Origin: Chitinophagaceae bacterium
GTDB taxonomy: Bacteria; Bacteroidota; Bacteroidia; Chitinophagales; Chitinophagaceae
Assembly: GCA_020403455.1 (NCBI GenBank)
Contig: JADBXP010000016.1
Location: 84,020 to 148,019, forward strand
Length of the DNA: 64,000 bases
Direction: 5' to 3'
The notes beneath the pieces were generated by a model, which worked only from the letters and a program-made list of their open reading frames with translations, was not told the DNA's origin and ran no database searches. Positions 39,885 through 51,267 of the stretch are shown in pieces. The translations under genes and the position numbers were made by a program. The stretch's first letter is position 1. The number at the start of each line of letters is the position of its first letter.

Positions 39885-40490
39885 TCAAGAAATTGTTTTG
39901 TTCTCCGACATGCGCGACAAATCCTGGTGAAGAGAAAGCACTTGTGGTATCAGTAACTGACGTTCATCATTTACCAGAATACGATCACAGAGTTTCATCT
40001 TCATGCTTTCATCGAGCTGAGTGCGCATTTTATTCAATACCTCCTCTCGGCTAATGCCGTCCCTTTTCATGACCCGTTGAATGCGCAGTGCCTGGGGAGT
40101 ACTTACGCCTACCATCACATCTATTCCATCAGCTGAACCTGACTCAAAGAACAGGGCTGCCTCTTTCACACAATAAGGGGTCGTTTGTTGGGATACCCAT
40201 TTTTTGGCGTAATCTATGGCTGCGGGATGAACCAGCGCATTTAATAGGTCGAGTTGAAAAGGATCATTGAATACAATGGAGGAGAGCCTCTTACGGTCAA
40301 GTTGGTCGTCAATAAAAATTGAACTGCCAAAAAGCTTTTGTAATCCGGCCCTAATCTGCGGATCGGTGTGCATGATCTTTTTGGCTACCACATCTGCGTA
40401 CAACACAGGTATTCCGAGAACCTTGAAGATCCCGGCAACAGTAGATTTACCACTGCCAATACCACCTGTGAGTCCGACTGAGATCGCCAC
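39885..40490 (-). CDS. coaE: dephospho-CoA kinase
   Basis: VGLTGGIGSGKSTVAGIFKVLGIPVLYADVVAKK; VHPAAIDYAKKWV. Confidence 0.95.
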   Translation of the reverse strand: MAISVGLTGGIGSGKSTVAGIFKVLGIPVLYADVVAKKIMHTDPQIRAGLQKLFGSSIFIDDQLDRKRLSSIVFNDPFQLDLLNALVHPAAIDYAKKWVSQQTTPYCVKEAALFFESGSADGIDVMVGVSTPQALRIQRVMKRDGISREEVLNKMRTQLDESMKMKLCDRILVNDERQLLIPQVLSLHQDLSRMSENKTIS

Positions 40491-40538
40491 TGACCCTAAG
40501 TTTTTATGAAGAGAAAGGGTATCCTAGAAATGCCTTGC

Positions 40539-40883
40539 TTACTTCTTGTCAGCTGCAGCAGGTTTGTTGATTGCTGCAGTCCATTCCATACTGATGGCAG
40601 ACTTTTCTAACTTAATATAACTGCCCGGATTGATTTCCAGTTGCAATGTACCATCTTCGTTGATCTTATTCACCACTCCATGAATTCCGGCAATGGTAAC
40701 AATACGATCTCCTTTTTGAAGATTATCGATGAATTTCTTTTGCTCCTTGGCTTTTTTTGTTTGCGGGCGTATCATGAAGAGCCAGAATACGAGAATGATG
40801 CTACCCATTAATACTAGGTTCATGATTCCACCACCGGGCTGGTTAGGTGGTCCGGCCATTAACATTGAATGAATTAAAACCAT
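40539..40883 (-). CDS. yajC: preprotein translocase subunit YajC
   Basis: NLVLMGSIILVFWLFMIRPQTKKAKEQKKFIDNLQKGDRIVTIAGIHGVVNKI. Start at MVLIHSML (40883) removes the overlap with the upstream gene. Confidence 0.92.
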   Translation of the reverse strand: MVLIHSMLMAGPPNQPGGGIMNLVLMGSIILVFWLFMIRPQTKKAKEQKKFIDNLQKGDRIVTIAGIHGVVNKINEDGTLQLEINPGSYIKLEKSAISMEWTAAINKPAAADKK

Positions 40884-40920
40884 AATTGACAAATTACTGT
40901 TTGAAAAAACAAAGGTAAGT

Positions 40921-41361
40921 TTATTGCACGGGCTGAACAATTTTACCCGTGAATGTGAGCACATAGTTGTCACCACCGGGTGTATTGCTCGTTACATAAA
41001 CTGTTTTATAGATATCCCCGGGATGAGATTTATTGCTATTAAATGAGGCAGTAACGATCCCATTTTCACCTGGCAAAATAGCAGATTCGGTATAAGAAGG
41101 AATTGTACATCCGCAGGAGGCACGCACACCGGTTAAAAAAAGCGGCTTGGTACCGATATTGGTGCACTGGAATTTAACCTGAATGGAATCGCCCATTTTG
41201 ATGGTGCCGAAATCGATCAGCGTATCTAACCACTGAATGCGCGTAAAATTTGCAGTATCGCGCTGTGAGACAATGCTCGCATTTTCAGCGGAAGATTGGT
41301 TATTCCGACAGGCATGAAATGCTAGGAACAGCAGAGCACTGAAAAAAAACAACTTTTTCAT
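40921..41361 (-). CDS. DUF1573 domain-containing lipoprotein
   Basis: Lipobox LAFHAC; FGTIKMGDSIQVKFQCTNIGTKPLFLTGVRASCGCTIPSY..ILPGENGIVTASFNS. Confidence 0.92.
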   Translation of the reverse strand: MKKLFFFSALLFLAFHACRNNQSSAENASIVSQRDTANFTRIQWLDTLIDFGTIKMGDSIQVKFQCTNIGTKPLFLTGVRASCGCTIPSYTESAILPGENGIVTASFNSNKSHPGDIYKTVYVTSNTPGGDNYVLTFTGKIVQPVQ

Positions 41362-41363
41362 GT

Positions 41364-42296
41364 TCAGGCAGTTGGAGATTTAAAATCCTTTTTATTGATC
41401 TTTCCTTCCTGCACCAGTTCCTTGTGAATGTTATCGAGTATGCCATTCACAAATTGTCCGCTTTGCTGTGTGCTGTAGGCTTTGGCAAGGTCTATGTATT
41501 CATTGAGGGTTACTTTGGTAGGAATGGTGTCAAAAAACAAGAGTTCACAAAGCCCCATCCTCATCAGAATCATATCGAGAACAGCAATTCTCTCTGCATC
41601 CCAATTTTTTAATTTAGGATTGATCAGGGTGGCACAAAATTCCTTCTTCTCCCCCACTGTTCTCAGCAAGTCTTTTGCAAACAACCATTTTTCCGGACTC
41701 AGCAATTCCTGTGTGTTGTAAACTCCGGGTTTTTGAATATAGTTCAAGACCAGTTGTTCCATCATCTCTGCATCGTCGTCCCAATTATTGAATAATTCCT
41801 CCACTTGCTGGCAAAACAACTCGTTGGGAAGAAGAACCTGGGAAAAAAGCACCCTGATTATTTCCCTGTCTTTTGACTTGTCGTGTGCAGGATCCAGAAT
41901 GTATTGATGGTAAGTTGTTGTTTCTTTTAAAATATTGTACATGCGTTTCAGCATTTCCGGGTCGATCAGCTGATCGGTTTTCAATTCCTTTACAGATTGC
42001 CGGAAAGATGGATTTTCCAGAATGGCGAGAATAGTAAGGTTGGCAGCAATTTTGGTATTAACATCCAGGTCCTCGCGGGAAGGAAGGTTTTTGGAGCGAC
42101 GCTGTCGGGAATCCGTCTCGGCATACTGGGCAACTTCTGTTATAAAGTACAGCAGATACACATATAACTCCCGTGTTTTTTCCAGACTTTTTTGCAAGGT
42201 ATTTTCAAGATCAGCAGGCGCTGTTTCAAGGTGGGATGTTTCGGCCATGTAAAGGACTTGCATGACTTTGGACCGAATGTTTCTTCTGCTGATCAT
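41364..42296 (-). CDS. nusB: transcription antitermination factor NusB (long N-terminally extended form)
   Basis: MISRRNIRSKVMQVLYM start; C-terminal AVLDMILMRMGLCELLFFDTIPTKVTLNEYIDLAKAYSTQQSGQFVNGILD. Confidence 0.92.
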   Translation of the reverse strand: MISRRNIRSKVMQVLYMAETSHLETAPADLENTLQKSLEKTRELYVYLLYFITEVAQYAETDSRQRRSKNLPSREDLDVNTKIAANLTILAILENPSFRQSVKELKTDQLIDPEMLKRMYNILKETTTYHQYILDPAHDKSKDREIIRVLFSQVLLPNELFCQQVEELFNNWDDDAEMMEQLVLNYIQKPGVYNTQELLSPEKWLFAKDLLRTVGEKKEFCATLINPKLKNWDAERIAVLDMILMRMGLCELLFFDTIPTKVTLNEYIDLAKAYSTQQSGQFVNGILDNIHKELVQEGKINKKDFKSPTA

Positions 42297-42595
42297 AAGA
42301 ATAAGAGCTGTATAAGACGCCGCAAATATACGGTAACCGTTACAGTACTACTCTAAATAAGTACTTGATTTTCGAACCCAAAAAAAATTAATCCGGTCAG
42401 GCTTTGTAAACTGGTCTGAAAAAATGACATAATTCGAAATAAATAACTGAATTTCGGGCGCAGATTTATGACAGCAAAGTATAGAAACATTCCTATTTTT
42501 CTTCCATGACTGAAAAATTGACCTAATTCCTTCTGTGGCATGAAAATCGTGCTATGATATATAATTCTCTAATAATTAATAAAAAACAATAACGT

Positions 42596-42877
42596 ATGGC
42601 AAAAAAATTGAACGTTACTCCCCTCCACGACCGGGTAATCATTAAGCCGGCTGCTTCCGAAGAAAAAACTGCCGGTGGCATCATTATTCCGGATACTGCA
42701 AAAGAAAAACCCCAACGCGGAACTGTTGTAGCCGTAGGTGCAGGCAAGAAAGACGAACCTGTTACAGTAAAGGTGGGTGATACCGTACTTTATGGCAAAT
42801 ATGCCGGAACAGAAATCCAGATCGAAGGACAGGATCTGCTGATTATGAGAGAAAGCGATATCCTGGCAATTGTTTAA
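42596..42877 (+). CDS. groES: co-chaperone GroES
   Basis: [55 protein letters not shown]. Confidence 0.98.
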   Translation: MAKKLNVTPLHDRVIIKPAASEEKTAGGIIIPDTAKEKPQRGTVVAVGAGKKDEPVTVKVGDTVLYGKYAGTEIQIEGQDLLIMRESDILAIV

Positions 42878-42954
42878 TGACCGGATCTATTTCAACTTTT
42901 ATATTCATTAACCCGTTTAATCAATTGTAAATCAAACAAATCCATAAAGGATAA

Positions 42955-44601
<1,647 letters not shown>

Positions 44602-44631
44602 TCAACTTTACCCTTTTAATATCGAGACCCC

Positions 44632-44662
44632 GACCCCGACGCTACGGTCGGGGTCTTTTTTT
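44632..44662 (+). terminator. Rho-independent terminator of groESL
   Basis: GACCCCGAC-GCTACG-GTCGGGGTC followed by T8. Confidence 0.9.
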
Positions 44663-44930
44663 TACTTCCAGATCTAGCTACCTTCTGAATTGACCATTAC
44701 TTTATGAGTGGGTGATGAGAGTTTATAGATTGAAGATTCATGTAACTTTCAAGTGTACCATTCGTTCTAACCTCTGCAGAACCAAAATCCCTACCCTGAA
44801 GACCATTGGTCTTGAAACTTCGACCGATTATCCAGAAATGGACTTCCGAAAATATATTCTTTTTTACATTCATTTTAAATTTAAACACTGATACCTTTTT
44901 ATCCATCTTCATCCACTCATTCATTTACCC

Positions 44931-45818
44931 ATGGAACTAATCATCAACAACTTATCGAAAACCTATGCAAACGGTGTTAAAGCACTGAACAACGTTTCAC
45001 TGACCATTCCCCAGGGCATGTTCGGACTTTTGGGTCCCAATGGTGCCGGTAAATCATCGTTAATGAGAACCATTGCTACTTTGCAGGAGCCGGATAGTGG
45101 TTCGATTCATTTAGGTGATATCGATGTACTTCGCGACCAGGAATCACTTCGAAAAGTACTCGGCTATCTGCCACAAGAATTTGGTGTTTACCCCCGCGTG
45201 AGTGCCGCTATGATGCTGGATCATATTGCCCAGTTAAAAGGATTATCGAATCGCAACCAAAGAAAAGAAACAGTTGAAGCACTATTGCAAAAGGTCAATC
45301 TTTGGAAAGAGCGGAAGAGAAACCTTGGGAGTTTTTCCGGGGGCATGAAACAACGCTTCGGCATCGCACAGGCATTGGTGGGCAATCCACAATTATTAAT
45401 TGTAGATGAGCCGACAGCGGGATTAGACCCGGCAGAACGAAATCGTTTTTATAACCTGTTGAGTGAAATTGGAGAAAGTACTATCATCATTTTAAGTACA
45501 CACATAGTAGAAGATGTAAAAACACTTTGTAAACAATTTGCCATCATCTGTGGAGGAGAAGTAATGGCGGTAAGTACCCCACAGGAAGCGGTGAACTGGC
45601 TCAGCAATAAAGTATGGAGTAAATCGATACCAAAAGTTGAAATCGAGGAATACAGAAATAATTACCACGTAATAGCTACACAGCTGGCGGAGGGAAGATT
45701 ATTCATTCGTGTGATAGCTGACAGTGATCCCGGCAATGGGTTTTCCCCAGCAGCACCCACGCTGGAGGACGTATACTTCAACGCTATCTCAACAAAAATG
45801 GATCTAGTCACCCTGTAA
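44931..45818 (+). CDS. ABC transporter ATP-binding protein
   Basis: Walker A GPNGAGKSS; signature FSGGMKQRFGIAQAL; Walker B LLIVDEPTAGLDP. Confidence 0.95.
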   Translation: MELIINNLSKTYANGVKALNNVSLTIPQGMFGLLGPNGAGKSSLMRTIATLQEPDSGSIHLGDIDVLRDQESLRKVLGYLPQEFGVYPRVSAAMMLDHIAQLKGLSNRNQRKETVEALLQKVNLWKERKRNLGSFSGGMKQRFGIAQALVGNPQLLIVDEPTAGLDPAERNRFYNLLSEIGESTIIILSTHIVEDVKTLCKQFAIICGGEVMAVSTPQEAVNWLSNKVWSKSIPKVEIEEYRNNYHVIATQLAEGRLFIRVIADSDPGNGFSPAAPTLEDVYFNAISTKMDLVTL

Positions 45819-45828
45819 AACTGCTCAT

Positions 45829-48800
45829 ATGTTTTGGTCTGTCTTTTCCTTTGAAATCCGTTATCGGCTGCAACGTCCGGCTACCTATATCTACTTTCTT
45901 GTTTTTCTGCTGATAACTATGTTGATTATCGCAAGTGGTGGAACCGCTGCCAGTGAAAAAGTGTACCACAACTCACCGGCCATGATTGGGTCCTTCTTCA
46001 CACTTCTGGGCATATTTAGTGTCCTTATTAGTTCTGCAATCATGGGAGTTCCGCTATACCGCGACCTTGAACACAATACCAAAGAGTACCTCTTATCTAC
46101 CCCTATTGGAAGATCTGCCTATTTCTGGGGCAGGTTCTGGGGTTCCTTTGTTATCCTTTTGCTGGTATGCACCGGAGCCATTGTTGGGTATATTGGAGGC
46201 ACGATATTGGGTCCGATTGTGGATTGGTCTGAACCGGAAAGATTCGGTCCCAATCTTCTCGTCAACTATCTATGGCCTTACCTGACCCTCTTTATTCCCA
46301 GTCTTTTTTTCACCGCCTGTATTTTTTACGGATTAGTAGCATGGCTGAGAAATAACAGGGTGCTATACACTGCTTCCATCTTGTTGTTTATTTTATATCT
46401 CTTCTCGAATTTTTTAGTTCGGGATCTTGAAAAAAGAGACCTGGTAGATTTACTAGACCCCTTTGCACTCAACACTTACAGTAATGCTACCAAATATTTT
46501 ACGCCTGCCGAACAAAATAATTTACTTACACCGATGACCGGTAATCTGTTGTACAACCGATTACTTTGGCCCTCTATCGGACTCCTGATTTTGTTATTTA
46601 CCTATTTCCGATTCAGTATTATTCGTTTTGTAGCAAACTTAAGCCGGGGAGGAAAAAGCAAAGTAAGTGATGAACATAAAGCCCGTGTGACCTTACCGGT
46701 TTTTAACCCCGTTTTTAGTAGTCGTCTAAATTGGTCGAATCTCTGGAACCTGGGAAAACTTGAATTTAGGAATATCATAAAAGATAACTATTTCCTCTCT
46801 ATTATACTGGGTGGAGTTATTTTCTTGTTCATAGATGACTGGATTGGTAACCTGCAGTATGGTGTTCCCGACAGACCGGTGACCATGAACATGCTTCTAT
46901 TTAAAACATTCAACTATAGTCTGTTTGTTTTCATTTTGATCATGTTCTATGCCGGAGAGACTGTGCATAGGGATCGCGCAACCCGTTTTGCTAACATTGC
47001 AGATGCACTTCCTGTACCTAACTGGGTGCAACTCGGTTCAAAGTTTATGGCCATAACAGGTGTCTGCTTTTTGCTTGCCACCATCCCCATGATTGTAGGT
47101 GTAACCGTTCAGGTTTTACATGGATTCTTTGATTTCAAGTGGAAATACTATTTCATAGACTTGTATGCCATCACTTTCTGGGATTACTGGCAAATGGCAT
47201 TGCTGGCATTTTTTATACACGCACTGGTCAACAATAAATTTCTGGGACATTTCGTAGGTATTGGTATTTGGGTACTCATATTCATTTCCCGTAGTGTTCT
47301 GGAATGGGATTATAACCTGGCGTTGTATAGCTATAAACCGGGCTATCAGATTTCTGATATGAATGATTTTGGCCATTTTGGAGAACCCCTTTTTTGGTTT
47401 AATTTTTACTGGACTTCTTTTGGCTTCCTATTACTGGTAATGGCTGCTCTTATGTGGGCCCGCGGTAGTAGTCATAGTTTCAAATCCCGTTGGCAAGCAT
47501 TCAAGAGCAGATGGAATAGAACCAGCGCTACCCTTGTTCTATTGCTGAGCATACTTTGGCTGGGAAGTGGCGCTTTCATTTATTACAATGTAAGTCAGGT
47601 CAATCGATACACCACTTCAGATGAAGGAAAAGAAAGATCAGCCAATTATGAGAAAAAATACAAAAAGTATGAACGGATTCCACAACCTAAGGTAACGGGG
47701 CTAATGCTATATGCTGATATCTTCCCGGAAGAAAGAAGCATACATATGAGGGCACAGTTGAAAGTCAAAAACAAGACGAATCAACCGATCGACTCTCTTC
47801 ATCTTTTGTCTGATGACGGCCAGCAATACCAGCTTTTTTTCAATGGAACCGAATTGAAACCCTGCTATACTGATATTCTCCCGAGACCCAAACTGACTAT
47901 TTTATACAACAGGCCTGACACAGGTGGCTATCGAATTTTTAAATTACCTGCAACCCTTCTGCCGGGTGATACCGCCTTACTGGAAATTAGAACCCGTCAA
48001 GCCAATCCGGGATTTGTGAACAATGGTTACAGAAGGGAAATCATATACAACGGCACTTTTACCAGTGGGGGAATTCCATCCATTGGTTATAGTGCAGACA
48101 TGGAATTAAACAGTGATGAAGACAGAAAAAAATATAAGTTGCCTGAAAAGAAGGAAGAGCTCCCCCCCCATCGCGATCCTTATGGGGAAAAAACACTGCT
48201 CTTCAATGATGACGCAGACCTGATAGATTTTGAATGTATTGTTAGTACTTCGCCCGATCAAATTGCAATTGCACCGGGCTATATCCAAAAGGAATGGACG
48301 GATAAAGGACGACGGTATTTCCATTACAAACAAGATTCAAAGGCAGATTACTTCTTCAACCTCGTTTCTGCCCGCTATTCCATTTTGAAAGACAAATGGG
48401 TGAGTCCGGAGGGTAAAGAAGTCAATCTAGAAATTTATTATCACCATGAGCACGCTTATAATCTTGACAGAATGATGTCGGCGTTAAAAGACGGGCTCAG
48501 TTATTTTCATCGGAATTTCGGACCTTATCAGTACAGACAGGCCCGCATCCTGGAATTCCCCAGATACGCAGCGTTTGCACAATCTTTCCCCAATACTATT
48601 CCTTATTCGGAGGATTTTGGCTGGTACGCGGATTTCTCCGATCCGAATGACTATGACTACTTTTACTATGTGACACTTCACGAGCTAGCCCACCAGTGGT
48701 GGGGTCACCAGGTGGTTCCCAACTATACCCGCGGTTCCAACCTGGTTTCTGAATCGCTCGCTGAATACTCAGCTCTGATGGTGGCAAAAGAGAAGTATGG

Positions 48801-49476
48801 CCATGATAATGTGCAGAGATTCCTGCGCTATGACCTGGATGGATATCTCCGTGGCAGAGCAGGTGAATCAAAAAAAGAGAATGTATTTATTAATTGTAAC
48901 CGTTCTTACCAATGGTATCAAAAAGGCAGTCTCATCTTATATGCCCTGCAAGATTACATTGGAGAGGATAAATTGAATGCACAAATCAAGGCATTCAGGG
49001 ATAGTTTCGCATTAAAAGAAACACCCCCATTCGCAGGCAGCTATGATCTGTACGCATTTATAGAAAAAGCCGTTCCAGACTCTTTGCGCTATTTCCTGGA
49101 AGACTCCTGGTTAAAAATTGCTCTTTATGAAAACCACATACTCAAAGCAACCGCTAAAAAGTTGAAGGGAGATGAATACGAAGTGAGTTTAACCGTGAGG
49201 GCTAGGAAAATGTATGCTGATGAAAAAGGTAACGAAGCCGAAGCTACTTCTACCAATGACTATATTGATATTGGCATTTTTGCAGAAGATAAGGTTGAAA
49301 AAAATGGCAGGAAACTAACTCAGCCACTTTATCTGAAAAAACACCGATTCAAAAATGGTGAATTCACTCTCCAATTCAAGGTGAAAGGGAAACCTGTCAA
49401 AGCAGGCATCGACCCCTATAACCAGTTGATCGATCGCATTCCGGAGGACAATAAAATAAATGTAGATATCAAATAG
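45829..49476 (+). CDS. ABC transporter permease fused to M1 family aminopeptidase domain
   Basis: N-terminal multi-TM ABC-2 permease-like region; C-terminal zinc motif HELAHQWWGHQVVPNYTRGSNLVSESLAEYSA; 1215 aa in one frame. Confidence 0.9.
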   Translation: MFWSVFSFEIRYRLQRPATYIYFLVFLLITMLIIASGGTAASEKVYHNSPAMIGSFFTLLGIFSVLISSAIMGVPLYRDLEHNTKEYLLSTPIGRSAYFWGRFWGSFVILLLVCTGAIVGYIGGTILGPIVDWSEPERFGPNLLVNYLWPYLTLFIPSLFFTACIFYGLVAWLRNNRVLYTASILLFILYLFSNFLVRDLEKRDLVDLLDPFALNTYSNATKYFTPAEQNNLLTPMTGNLLYNRLLWPSIGLLILLFTYFRFSIIRFVANLSRGGKSKVSDEHKARVTLPVFNPVFSSRLNWSNLWNLGKLEFRNIIKDNYFLSIILGGVIFLFIDDWIGNLQYGVPDRPVTMNMLLFKTFNYSLFVFILIMFYAGETVHRDRATRFANIADALPVPNWVQLGSKFMAITGVCFLLATIPMIVGVTVQVLHGFFDFKWKYYFIDLYAITFWDYWQMALLAFFIHALVNNKFLGHFVGIGIWVLIFISRSVLEWDYNLALYSYKPGYQISDMNDFGHFGEPLFWFNFYWTSFGFLLLVMAALMWARGSSHSFKSRWQAFKSRWNRTSATLVLLLSILWLGSGAFIYYNVSQVNRYTTSDEGKERSANYEKKYKKYERIPQPKVTGLMLYADIFPEERSIHMRAQLKVKNKTNQPIDSLHLLSDDGQQYQLFFNGTELKPCYTDILPRPKLTILYNRPDTGGYRIFKLPATLLPGDTALLEIRTRQANPGFVNNGYRREIIYNGTFTSGGIPSIGYSADMELNSDEDRKKYKLPEKKEELPPHRDPYGEKTLLFNDDADLIDFECIVSTSPDQIAIAPGYIQKEWTDKGRRYFHYKQDSKADYFFNLVSARYSILKDKWVSPEGKEVNLEIYYHHEHAYNLDRMMSALKDGLSYFHRNFGPYQYRQARILEFPRYAAFAQSFPNTIPYSEDFGWYADFSDPNDYDYFYYVTLHELAHQWWGHQVVPNYTRGSNLVSESLAEYSALMVAKEKYGHDNVQRFLRYDLDGYLRGRAGESKKENVFINCNRSYQWYQKGSLILYALQDYIGEDKLNAQIKAFRDSFALKETPPFAGSYDLYAFIEKAVPDSLRYFLEDSWLKIALYENHILKATAKKLKGDEYEVSLTVRARKMYADEKGNEAEATSTNDYIDIGIFAEDKVEKNGRKLTQPLYLKKHRFKNGEFTLQFKVKGKPVKAGIDPYNQLIDRIPEDNKINVDIK

Positions 49477-49495
49477 TTGCATCATCAATTCAAAC

Positions 49496-49527
49496 AAATA
49501 AGGGGATAATCACTTGTCCCCTTATTT
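49496..49527. terminator. bidirectional terminator between convergent genes
   Basis: AAATAAGGGGA-TAATCACTTG-TCCCCTTATTT then TATTTT; overlaps the stop codon of the - strand gene ending at 49522. Confidence 0.82.
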
Positions 49528-50235
49528 ATTTTCCTCCTTGGGATAGATCAATAATATATACCCTTCTGCAATGAGCCATTGAGCCAGCCCATAAGTTATC
49601 ATCACCAACATATCCAGGAGAACCGATGATAGTTGGAAAAATTTGTTGTACGCCAAGATGGCATCTGAAAATATAAACAACCCTATACCCGGAACAATGA
49701 AAGAAGCAGCAGTTTTTTTAAGTTGCTCGTGGTTCAGCAGATTAAACGAAAGTGCCCAACTAACAGCAATCAATGCCATATAAATTACTACCGGTAAGAG
49801 AAAACTACCCAGTCTGTCTTTCATCAGGTAGTAAAAAATACCAACGGCCAATAAGGAAATCACAGTTCCGGTGAGCGTATTCACATTCCAGCGAAAGGAA
49901 TGTGCTTTGATTAAGATCCGAATATTACAAAGATGGGTAAGCATAAAGCAGATCATGCCCCAAAGAAACAGTTGGGTGCCATCACCCATCAACAGCAGAT
50001 CTCCCCACCAGGAAAAAAGAAGGGCTGCAATCGCTATTTTCCCTGTTATCTGACCGGCACCCTTTTTTCCGATGCTCAGCAATAGGTATCCCAGTATCAG
50101 TGGCAATAGAAGCGATTTAGAAACCATTCTCCAGGTTGTCCATCCTTCCGAAATACAATGGTTGTGAAATCCCAAAAAAAACAGGTAAAAAATTCTATAG
50201 AAAAAAACAATACCGGGATTATTTGACTTGAACAT
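49522..50235 (-). CDS. lysoplasmalogenase (YhhN family) membrane protein
   Basis: ALLFSWWGDLLLMGDGTQLFLWGMICFMLTHLCNI; VPGIGLFIFSDAILAYNKF; start uncertain. Confidence 0.8.
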   Translation of the reverse strand: MFKSNNPGIVFFYRIFYLFFLGFHNHCISEGWTTWRMVSKSLLLPLILGYLLLSIGKKGAGQITGKIAIAALLFSWWGDLLLMGDGTQLFLWGMICFMLTHLCNIRILIKAHSFRWNVNTLTGTVISLLAVGIFYYLMKDRLGSFLLPVVIYMALIAVSWALSFNLLNHEQLKKTAASFIVPGIGLFIFSDAILAYNKFFQLSSVLLDMLVMITYGLAQWLIAEGYILLIYPKEENK

Positions 50236-50309
50236 AATTGATCGTTCTATTTGTTAAAGATAGGTGCCCATTTCTTGAAGATAACAACAATACTTACTTT
50301 TGCGCTGCG

Positions 50310-50663
50310 ATGAACCAGGAAGATCGGAAATTTATGGAATACTGGGAGGCCTGTGGCGAAAGCGAAAAGAACAGCCCCAAACCTCTCTTGATGGGTTTTT
50401 CATCAGGACTTGTTTTCGGGGTGGCTACGTTGGTTTCGCTATTTTCCGGCTGGGACAAACGAGCAGGTATGGTAGCCAATTCGCGTCTGAATATGGGTCT
50501 GCTCCTGCTAATTATCCTGGCAGTTGCCGTGTTCATTGCCTATTTTTACAGAATCTATCGCTGGGAGAGGAATGAGGAACATTATCAGTCCCTTTTAGCC
50601 AAAAAAAAACGTGAAAACAAAGATACCATGCAGCCCCCGGCGGCTGAAAATGGTCTAACCTAA
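50310..50663 (+). CDS. hypothetical membrane protein
   Basis: MNQEDRKFMEYWEACGE then two TM segments; TACTTTTG -7-like element at 50295-50302 just upstream of ATG 50310. Confidence 0.65.
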   Translation: MNQEDRKFMEYWEACGESEKNSPKPLLMGFSSGLVFGVATLVSLFSGWDKRAGMVANSRLNMGLLLLIILAVAVFIAYFYRIYRWERNEEHYQSLLAKKKRENKDTMQPPAAENGLT

Positions 50664-50673
50664 AAACGATACA

Positions 50674-51141
50674 GTGAAAAAACTTGTTCTCTTCTGCCTG
50701 ATTGCCCTTACTAGCTATGGTTGCCTGAAAAACGAACCAAGTGGTTGCCAACCAGTACCCGTTCAATCTGAAAAAGCCCCCATGGTGGCTTTTTGTTCTG
50801 CCCGTAATATCAGTTATACCGAGCACAGCTCAGGTTTGTTGTACGAGATCATGGACCCCGGTCAGGGAACCGTGGTACCGACCGCCTCCTCGATAGTTAC
50901 TGTACAATACGTTGGTAAGTTGATGAATGGAACGACTTTTGACTCCTCGACTACCCCTTTTTCAAGTAGTTTATCACAACTGATCGATGGTTGGAAAATC
51001 GGTCTGCCACTGATCAAAAGGGGTGGTAAAATCAAGCTGGTAATCCCCTCAGCCCTGGGTTATAGCTGTACCGGCTATCCCCCCATCATCCCAGCCAACA
51101 GCCCATTGTATTTTGAAATTAGTCTGGAAAACATCCGTTAA
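50674..51141 (+). CDS. FKBP-type peptidyl-prolyl cis-trans isomerase, lipoprotein (GTG start)
   Basis: Leader LFCLIALTSYGC; VTVQYVGKLMNGTTFDSST..LIDGWKIGLPLIKRGGKIKLVIPSALGYSCTG..IPANSPLYFEISLENI. Confidence 0.9.
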   Translation: MKKLVLFCLIALTSYGCLKNEPSGCQPVPVQSEKAPMVAFCSARNISYTEHSSGLLYEIMDPGQGTVVPTASSIVTVQYVGKLMNGTTFDSSTTPFSSSLSQLIDGWKIGLPLIKRGGKIKLVIPSALGYSCTGYPPIIPANSPLYFEISLENIR

Positions 51142-51205
51142 GGTCGCCCCGTATAAAAGTATCTAAAAATGCCCCTTGCCGGTACCCGGTCAAGCCGGGG
51201 GCAAA

Positions 51206-51239
51206 TTGACTGAATTTCAGCGGCATTCCCCTATCTTTG
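51206..51239 (+). promoter_or_regulatory. Bacteroidota-type promoter of secDF (TTG ... TATCTTTG)
   Basis: TTG at 51206 and TATCTTTG at 51232, 26 bp apart as expected for -33/-7; start codon at 51268. Confidence 0.6.
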
Positions 51240-51267
51240 CGGCTCTAAAATTGAAAACCGAAACGCT

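Noticed and set aside
42297-42595. Possible CIRCE element or sigma-54 promoter before groES (TGTGGCATGAAAATCGTGCTATG)
   Set aside because: No TTAGCACTC-N9-GAGTGCTAA is present, and the GG/GC spacing is 12 rather than the 10 expected for sigma-54.
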